DNA from: Schistosoma haematobium
Lineage: Eukaryota > Platyhelminthes > Trematoda > Strigeidida > Schistosomatidae
Length of the DNA: 64,000 bases
Direction of reading: 5' to 3'
NCBI RefSeq assembly: GCF_000699445.3
Contig: NC_067200.1
Span: 19,209,003 to 19,273,002 of the forward strand
Below are positions 56,912-64,000 of the stretch, one piece after another. The position numbers and the translations under genes are program-made. The notes beneath the pieces were generated by a model. The model saw only the letters and a program-made list of their open reading frames with translations, was not told where the DNA came from and made no database searches. Position 1 is the first letter of the stretch; each line of letters starts with the position of its first letter.

Positions 56912-57227
56912 TTGAGTACTAACTCAATGCTCATCCTCATGTTAGTACTTTTTTGACGTGTATAATCAATTGGTAAACCCTGATCAAGTAGTTAAAGCCT
57001 ATCAGAACACTTCAAATTTGGTCATTCCCAAAAACAAACAGAACAGCATTTCAAATAATGGAATATTATAGCGAAGTATATGTTAGCCTGTCCTAATCTC
57101 AGTTCTCTTTCCCATTTACTCATATGCTTTTTTCTAAACTTTTATTATTGTGTAACAAAATGAACAATTACACATCACTATAGAAATAGATTTGAATAAT
57201 AAGGAAATCAGTACAGAGTTTCATAAT

Positions 57228-60200
57228 TCATCCTGAACTGTTATTTGTCAGTTGTACAGCTTGATAATAGAACCCAATTATCGTATTCCTAGAAATGAAA
57301 AACGATCAATATCATTCAGGAATAAAACGTTTAACATCATTTAGAAATACATTATGAACAGTCAAATGGTTCGGATCTCGCGAGGCGGGACCATGGATGT
57401 GTACTGCTGAAGAGTCCCACAAAAAGACGAAACGGCCATCCAGTTCATCCAGGTTTTCCATGGCCCTCTATCTCTAATGAATAATCTCAACTAATACAAT
57501 TAGTATAGTATCCATAAAGGCCCTTTCTGATATTCTCATATATGATGAAGATATTATGTAACGTAGATAGACGAACGCATCTTACCATATTCCATCTAGA
57601 AAACTGTGATTAACGTTTATAAAAATAAACAAAAACACTGAATACTGTTTGAACTGCAACAAGCATAAATGAATCAGTTATACATGAGTGATGATTATCT
57701 AAGATTACTGAAATATATTGAACATTCAAGTGAATATTATTTAACAGCTAACGAACTGATTACGAAATCCACAGCACAATTACTCCTGGATTGAAAAACG
57801 ACAAAAAATTCACAAAAGTAATGTATGGGACATACGGGGTCACTCCCTACGGGGCAAACTCCAACCGATTGCAAAAACAACTATTCTAGCTCCGGTAGTT
57901 TTGCCGTGCTTCCATATGATATGTTTCTCTTCAAAAGGGCCTACTAGACTTCACCAACTTGTTTTGCTGAAAGTAGCAATGATTGTTCAAGATTACTGAA
58001 AGATATGAAACATTCAAGTCAATATGAATTAACAGCTAACAATCATGATGTATGTTTCAAGAATTTGATGAAGATAATCTCAATTACTATAAAATCATAC
58101 TGTTAAAGTGGTTCCACTTGGAACATATGACATTTATCTGGTACTCTATTTGTCATTGGATGGCGGATACAGTATATCTACTGTAAATTTTGTCATTTTA
58201 AACTGAAAGTAAAATATTAATGACTACCTACCATAATAAGCTAATAAATGTTCTGAAATAGAAGAAAATAAGTTTCAATAATGTTACATTGATTGATGTT
58301 GCAGTTTACATAAGGATGTGTACTAATTATCGTAATGAACCAGTATACACCGGTTCCATCCAGCTTTCTTTCACAATATGGTACCGTATCATAAATTGTC
58401 CTAGTGTCAGCAACTCAACAACTCAGTCAGTTCCCCAAGTTTTCACATTCAAATTTCAGGCTAGTGCTTTAGTATCTTTCAAACACACTTTTTTGGGATC
58501 ATTTGATTGACGACAGAACTCAAATTTGATTAAGTCTGGGACGCAATCGACCTGAGTGTGGATTATCAAAAAACAGCGGTTTTTACAAGTCTCTTCTCAC
58601 CTTTATCCAGCCTTGTAATCTAACAGCACATCATGTAAACGAGTGAGGATCCTTATCCGGGGCTCTGTACTACTTTATTTATCTAAACACATAAACTTCA
58701 CTACAAGGAGGCACCAAATATATATGCACCACCCTTTGTCATTAAATTTGTGTGAATGTCATCATACTGTTCAAGTGCCCAAACCGGAGCCGGTGGTTTG
58801 CTTAGGGGGGCACACCCAGAGCCTTTGACCTAGGGATCTTATCCACAAGGCAGTAAGCAACGTTAGAAGATACAGTCACGTGGTGACCAGTGGCCAACAG
58901 TAGCTTCATACACCATTTGTTTGCTTAGGATACTGGAACTTTGAACTCAATTTTACTTATGCCTGTTAAGCTCATGGAGGTGCAGTGACTGCCCAACAGC
59001 ACTTTCCATCCGACTCTATCGTGAGCCATCCTTTCCATTTGCTATCTATGCTTTTCACATTTGCTTCTGATTCTCGACGGAGTGTTCTTTGGCCTCCCTC
59101 TTTTCTGTTTTCCTTCAGGATTCCAAGTTAGTACTGGAATCATGATGCAGTTTGATAATTCCCTCAATATGTATGTTAACCACTTACAACTCCGAGCTCG
59201 GAGAAAGAAGGAGTGTTGTGCATAAGATCGGCAATCACATCCTGTAGAATACAACCTTGTTAAAAATAGACATTAATCTAATGAAACAAATTTGAACTAA
59301 ATATTTACTGAGTTATACAGAATGAAAAAAACTGTATTTACTCGGTTAGTAAATAACAACTTAGTTCAATATTCTCATCAGTATGGAGACTGTTAAGTTT
59401 CTCTTGATTGATATCATAAACCCATCGATGTCAGACACTCGCTGAAAACCTGGAAGGACTGGACGTATGTCTAAAAAGTTAGATGTTGTCTATTCATCTC
59501 TTAATTAATTATTTGATGGATATCAATTCTATCTTAAAATGTAATTGAATTGAATGAACATGCTACTTTTTTGCGTTGACTTAACCAAGATGGATTCAAC
59601 TGAATATATGAGTTTTGATAACTTACATCACAATCTGAATTAAGTGTATCAGAAGGTGTTTTGTGGAGATTGTAGTAATTTCAATAGTTGTGATCATGAG
59701 TCAATTGAAGCTAGACCATCATGAAAAACCTGGAAGCACTGGACGGCGAGGTCGTAGGTGTGCACTGCTGAGGTGTCCCATAATGAGATGAAACGGCCAA
59801 CCAATGCTCCCAGGTTTCCCATAGTGGTCTAGCTTCAATTGACTCATCATCTCGACTATTGAATTAAATGTGAGAACTATTGAAAGTGTAGATGAACTCG
59901 ATGACTGTTTTGTTCTAGTATGTGACTTCTCAAACAGTTTGGATTTATGACCACGGTTAGTTCGACCGCAAGCAAATGATGAGACGTAGGTTGATTGGAA
60001 GTAAACATTAACATTGTAGAATAGTGACTACAAATGGTCCATCGGTTAACTGCTGAATTCGGTACCTTGTAGTATCATCGTAGAATAATGTAGAAAAAAA
60101 CTTGTCAGAAAATATTTCAAATGGTATAAATCGATATCTTTACATGGACACTTGAATTAACGAACACAACTGACGTTTACTATGAACTTACCCCACTGTT

Positions 60201-61790
60201 GAAACAAACCGCCTGAAATATATATTGAAATTAACAATTCACAGATATCAATTCAAAAAACACGGACGTTATCTGTTCCTTGTCAATGTGATTGGAGCTC
60301 TTTGAAATACTTTACCTCAGTTCAATCATTTTAATAAGCATATTAAAATGTATAATCAATAGTATACCATACTTTAAATAGCGTCAGAAGTATTAAATAG
60401 TTATCAATATAGGGTTGTGGAGATTTTTAAGTTTTAATTGTGATCATGAAGCGATCAATGTTTAGACTACCATTGAAAATCTAAAAGCGTTGGATGGTTG
60501 TTTCGTCCTAATATGAGACTCCTCAGAAGTGAACATCGACTATCCATCATACAAGACTCGAACCCAAGATCTCCGGCTTCAGCGTGCAGACGCTTGGCCT
60601 ATAGATCACTGAGGTGTCCGATGTTAACTTCAATCTATTCACCATATTATGTGATCATCCTACATTAAATAATTGGAATAATTTTTCTATAAAATATGAA
60701 TTTGAAAAAGCATTTACTCACCAAAAAGGTGATCGTCTAGTGTAATGATAAAACAATCGTGCCTATTTATTAGCAAATCAAACTGTTAAGAGATAATATC
60801 CATTAATCGCTATCATTGAATATGAAACAATATGTTAGTTGTAATACTTTGTTAATTACTTACTTATTTACTTACGCCGGTTACCCCTTGTTAAGGAGCA
60901 CAGGCTACCTGCTAGCATTCTCCATCCAAAAACATCCCGAGTCAACCTTTCCAGTTAGTTCCATTTGCTATTCATCCTTTTCATATTTGCTTCCAATTTG
61001 AAACTCTGTGTGTTCTTTAACCTTCCACTTCACTGTTTCCCTTGGGAATTCCAAGCTAGCGCTTGGTTTCGTGATTTCTGTAATGTATGTCCTATCCACT
61101 TCCATTGTCATTTCGTCATTTCCTCCTCAGTAAGAACTTGGTTTGTTCTCTATCACAGTAGGTTGTCGGTTAACGAATATTGAGTATCTTGTGTAAGCAA
61201 CTATTTATAAATAATTGTACCTTCTTGTTAATAGTTGTGGTAGTTCTCCACCACTCAGCTCCGTACAGTAGGACTGCCTCAACCTTCGTATTAAAGATTC
61301 TAAATTTGATGTTGTTTGACAACTGTTTTGATTTCCATATATTCTTTAACTGTAAGAATGCTGCATCACATCCTTTTTGCTCATCGATGATGCTTCTTAG
61401 GAAATACTTGATTAAGTGAGATCGATAGACTAAATTGATAGGTTGTGAAGTTAATTGCTACAAGTAAGTTAATATTAAGTTAGTTATTATTCTATACATG
61501 TAAGCCCTTAATTGATTAGTAAATAGAATATCAAATGATAGACTTACGGTTCCTCTGTCATTGATATAATAAGTGTAAACATCATCAGTATATTCTTGTT
61601 ACAGATTACATATATATATATCTCTTATTATAATGAAATACTAAACTTCCAATTGTACATGTATTCACTATATTCAGAAGAGAATCTTTATATCTTCAAA
61701 CATACCAGTGCAGTTAGCTGGTTTTGATGATGATCCTGACTGACATGAACGTATTAAAATCAGTGGAATTATAATGTAGATAATCAACAT
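57228..61790 (-). CDS. Micro-exon gene A, secreted mini-protein (75 aa, 7 exons)
   Basis: Exons on the minus strand: 61790-61706 (85 nt), 61554-61548 (7), 60736-60722 (15), 60212-60192 (21), 58252-58232 (21), 57603-57586 (18), 57288-57228 (61, stop TGA). Donors are GTATGT, GTAAGT, GTGAGT, GTAAGT, GTAGGT, GTAAGA; acceptors are all AG. Exon 1: [16 protein letters not shown] (signal peptide), then [12 protein letters not shown]. Micro-exons: EE, PRSPF, WRFVSTV, GTFISLL, CFLDGI. Terminal: [20 protein letters not shown]. The sum is 228 nt in one frame. Conserved with B and C: SCxSGSS, a second Cys, S at the centre of the fourth exon, C-x-L-[ND]-GIWNT, and a C-terminal N-glycosylation sequon. The start is the only ATG before the hydrophobic stretch. 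Function unknown. S1, R500 and RTE-1 copies lie in the introns. Confidence 0.9.
57366..57525 (+). repeat. S1 element, 5' truncated
   Basis: Starts in the B box (GTTCGGATCTCGCG). Core CTGAAGA, GTCC/AGAC with one mismatch, GAA, ACGG/CCAT, stem I partly mismatched; 3' block and the outer terminus (ATAGTATCCATAAAGGCCC) are complete. Confidence 0.8.
58670..58935 (-). repeat. R500 repeat, partial
   Basis: TTTATTTATCTAAACACATA, AAGGAGGCACCAAATATA, CAAACCGGAGCCGGTGGTTT, CACACCCAGAGCCTTTGACC, ACACCATTTGTTTGCTTAGG. The short-ORF part is missing; an RTE-1 end follows directly. Confidence 0.75.
58940..59275 (-). pseudogene. RTE-1 3' end
   Basis: Minus frame around 59090-59150 reads [20 protein letters not shown], followed by the family C-terminus in other frames, and the reversed end CTTATGCCTGTTAAGC. 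Between exons 4 and 5 of gene A. Confidence 0.85.
59420..59470 (-). repeat. S1 3' fragment
   Basis: CCATCGATGTCAGACACTCG, GAAAACCTGGAAGGACTGG. Confidence 0.6.
59660..59870. repeat. S1 foldback
   Basis: Outer terminus GTGGAGATTGTAGTAATTTC, minus arm to CTGGAAGCACTGGACGG (59745), then a plus arm GTGTGCACTGCTGAGGTG to GACTCATCATCTCGAC. The plus core is CTGAGGT, so inactive. Confidence 0.8.
60430..60660 (-). repeat. S1 element, minus
   Basis: CATGAAGCGATCAATG, TTGTTTCGTCCTAATATG, CTCCTCAGAAGTGAAC (core CTGAGGA, GAA present, stem III lost), reversed B box GACTCGAACCCAAG, reversed A box region. Confidence 0.8.
60855..61430 (-). pseudogene. RTE-1 3' fragment
   Basis: Plus reading starts TTACTTACGCCGGTTACCCC and covers the reverse of the C-terminal region up to GCTCATCGATGATGCTTC (reverse of SIIDEQ). 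Between exons 2 and 3 of gene A. Confidence 0.85.
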
Positions 61791-61840
61791 TTCACAACAA
61801 TTCACGGTATCTGAGTCAGTAAAACCAATGGTTTTGCAAG

Positions 61841-61850
61841 TTTATATATC
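61841..61850 (-). promoter_or_regulatory. TATA box of gene A
   Basis: Minus-strand GATATATAAA, 51-60 bp upstream of the ATG at 61790, leaving room for a short 5' UTR. Confidence 0.45.
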
Positions 61851-62019
61851 AAGTTACTTGAGCAGGATTGATCAGCATATTACATCATTCAGATATATGT
61901 TTTTATTGGATTTACGAATGATGAGAAAGGCGTATTCAAGTAAATTTTATGTCATAACACACTACACCCTGTCTAAACAACATCAATGATTTGATGATGT
62001 TGCTAGTATTTAGTTACTA

Positions 62020-62235
62020 ATTTTGGCGGAGTTTTGTTCTCTGATCTGGATGGTTTTGTCGTGGAGTATGATCAGGTGGAAGACTTCTACCTGACATCTA
62101 CCTGAAGATTTTGCTGATGATGTCATTCAGAAGAACAATGAAAGCTTCACAACCAAACCATCTAGCTCAGAGAACAAAATTCCAACAGAATCATCCACTT
62201 GTGCTACAAATCTTCTTCACCATCTCAGTTGGTTA
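62020..62235. repeat. Penelope-like terminal-repeat foldback
   Basis: Inverted arms meeting near CTTCTACCTGACATCTACC: GTTTTGTTCTCTGATCTGG on the left and CTCAGAGAACAAAATTCC on the right. Same architecture as 34165. Confidence 0.75.
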
Positions 62236-62447
62236 CCGAGAAACAGATTACGAATTATAGCTACAGATTTAATTCCATAAATAGATTCAGTCAAAGATGT
62301 AACTAACGTGTTTGAGTTGACCTTCATTCTATCGACATTTTAACAATTCAGACAGTCTTATCTTCCTATAGAAGTCATTAGATAATTTTCTCTTTCAAAT
62401 GCTAGATTTATATGACTCATTGGAAGAACTAAATACATCGTTTCTTA

Positions 62448-62729
62448 GTAGTGTGCTATGTTCTGCTGATGTTGATAGATATAAGTAGTATGTATCATTG
62501 ATCTATAGTGAAGAACCTTGCAGTAGAAAGATAAAAAGGCCGGAGAAATGAGAGCAAGAACAGAGAATGGTTGCTATGGAAACGAAAGAACAATGAAATC
62601 TGAGATGACTAATTGACATTTTGTAAATGAAATATTTACTCCATAGTTTTCAGATTTTACTAAGATGTTCTCTATTACAGTATTCAAATACATTAGATTG
62701 TCCGCACTTCGGTTCTCGTTCACGACAGT
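62448..62729 (+). repeat. R270 repeat
   Basis: GTGTGCTATGTTCTGCTGATG, AAGTAGTATGTATCATTG, GAACAATGAAATCTGAGATG, and the end GGTTCTCGTTCACGAC. Confidence 0.85.
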
Positions 62730-62734
62730 AATTT

Positions 62735-63170
62735 TGTGACTAATAACGTACATTTTTGACGACCTAAATACATTTGCTTACTTGATATAGATGTGAGTAG
62801 ATATGGTAAACAGTTAAACATTTATAACATTATATGTCTATTTTGTATCCTCCACAATCAGTTCATGCAATGTAATGGCTTATATTCTTTATATTGAAAT
62901 AATATATGTCAGTTATCGAGACATACCGACTTTAACACTCAATTCTCCTAATCAGACATTACACTTTCCAAGTAGACGTTCGTTTACTGGTTATCCAAGT
63001 ATTTGCTTTCTAATAACAGGCTTATTGATAATGATCTAACTTACATATTAACTTATTAGTTGAAAATGTTTCCAGTTTGATTCATTTCATTGTCTCGTAT
63101 TCATTTTGAGAGTAGTTTCACACAGCGTTTAATCTAAACAGGTACTTAATATGAAGCTGTGTTTGACACA
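62735..63170. other. No recognisable feature
   Basis: AT-rich spacer, nothing supported. Confidence 0.4.
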
Positions 63171-63177
63171 AAATTAC

Positions 63178-63413
63178 AGGACTTGTTTATAAAATCTAAC
63201 AATCAAATAGTAAATACGTAATTTGTAAAATGTCCATTGATTGTCTCATAATGACTCAGACTTCACTGTTCTTGCATTTTCATACAAATTGCATCCTATT
63301 TTCATTCTTTACTGTTCTATCCTCTTGTCTCTCTGCTGCCAGACCTACTGTTCACGACTAACATCATCTACTACTTATTTCAATATAAGTAGCACACACC
63401 ACAATTCTATAAT
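63178..63413 (-). repeat. R270 repeat, minus, diverged
   Basis: TTGTAAAATGTCCATTGATTG, GCTGCCAGACCTACTGTTC, CTACTTATTTCAATATAAGTAG (palindrome). Confidence 0.75.
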
Positions 63414-63445
63414 ACAGGTTGGCTGCATTACATTAAGAATTGTCA

Positions 63446-63461
63446 CACACACACACACACA
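63446..63461. repeat. (CA)n microsatellite
   Basis: Short ACACAC run. Confidence 0.9.
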
Positions 63462-63577
63462 TCATATGTATACAATTAAGCTCAATGGAAATAAACAGTT
63501 TGTTACAAATTAATCATTTAAGAATATCGTCATTAATACAAATAATGTTAAACCTTCATAAAATACTATATGATTGC

Positions 63578-63752
63578 ATCTGCTGACGTTGATTCATTGG
63601 CTTGTGATTCAAATGTTCAGGTCGAATTTCCAAGTGTGACCCTATAAGAAGATCACCTGCTTCAGTCTGGGAACACGGGCAGCATCATAGCCTACACACA
63701 AATCAAGTGACTTGTGTGGGGCATATATATGATCATATATTTGATGTTTATT
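63578..63752 (+). repeat. R500 fragment
   Basis: Same orientation as 50274: TTCAGGTCGAATTTCCAAG, AGAAGATCACCTGCTTCAG, CACGGGCAGCATCATAGCC, TGTGTGGGGCATATATATG. Confidence 0.7.
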
Positions 63753-63759
63753 GTTCTGA

Positions 63760-64000
63760 GTTCGAGTCGATTCAAATATCCATACTGAGATGAAGTTACA
63801 TTCAGTTGACAATTTCAAAATACAATGAAATCCACGATCGAGATTTCACTGTGAGACATAATTTGTCTTCCATGAAACTACGTTTTCATTATCTTTAAAC
63901 TGATTGAGTACAATGACATCATACATAAATTCACTTGTATAAACATCGACAGTGAGATGAGTTATGCAAAACTCTGAAAGTAAATTACAATGAAAATCCA
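63760..64000. other. Possible S1 debris, otherwise nothing
   Basis: TGAGTTCGAGTCGATTC (B box-like), CATACTGAGATGAAG suggest a very decayed S1 copy at about 63755-63800. No other feature seen. Confidence 0.3.

Overview
This is eukaryotic, AT-rich, repeat-dense DNA that looks like a blood fluke (Schistosoma or a close relative; species not resolved). The evidence is Smα-type repeats carrying hammerhead ribozyme motifs, schistosome-type RTE, Penelope-like and CR1/Jockey-like retroelement relics, and above all genes built from micro-exons. There is no long intact ORF. Nearly every longer ORF is a shadow or relic of a transposon.

The main content is a cluster of small secreted-protein genes of micro-exon (MEG) type that ORF scanning cannot show. 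Three genes on the minus strand, called A (57228-61790), B (46918-52467) and C (30055-34559), are paralogs with the same seven-exon layout: a signal-peptide exon (76-85 nt), a 7-nt exon, a 12/15-nt exon, two 21-nt exons, an 18-nt exon and a terminal exon (61-67 nt). Every junction has GT-AG, every frame closes, and the encoded proteins are 75, 74 and 73 aa. A fourth gene (P, 37590-42192) lies between B and C on the plus strand, with a different His/Tyr-rich tail. A weaker minus-strand candidate (E, 8956-9878), an orphan signal exon with a TATA box (D, about 21.3 kb) and a decayed first-exon remnant (about 55.7-55.9 kb) extend the cluster. The introns and spacers are packed with repeats.

Repeat names used below. 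S1: tRNA-derived element (A and B boxes) with a downstream hammerhead motif, often arranged as a foldback with a hammerhead in each arm. Smα-like: the known schistosome hammerhead SINE. S3: a third tRNA-like repeat with a hairpin. MITE-T: a ~280-bp element with ~25-bp terminal inverted repeats. R270: a ~270-bp repeat with an imperfect palindrome. L440: a ~440-bp possible solo LTR. R500: a ~450-530-bp repeat with a conserved short ORF. RTE-1 and RTE-2: two lineages of RTE-like non-LTR retrotransposon. PLE: Penelope-like element.

Layout. 1-7.5 kb: heavily decayed non-LTR retrotransposons. 7.5-9.9 kb: L440, R270 and candidate E. 10-21 kb: SINEs, RTE-1 fragments, a microsatellite and a MITE. 17.2-18.2 and 22.9-23.8 kb: a 982-bp nearly identical inverted repeat. 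21.3 kb: exon D. 28.8-29.7 kb: a Penelope endonuclease relic between inverted terminal repeats. 30-34.6 kb: gene C. 37.5-42.2 kb: gene P. 46.9-52.5 kb: gene B. 57.2-61.8 kb: gene A. The rest is repeats and unannotated AT-rich DNA. Repeat boundaries were placed by eye and are good to roughly 10-20 bp; exon boundaries were read base by base.
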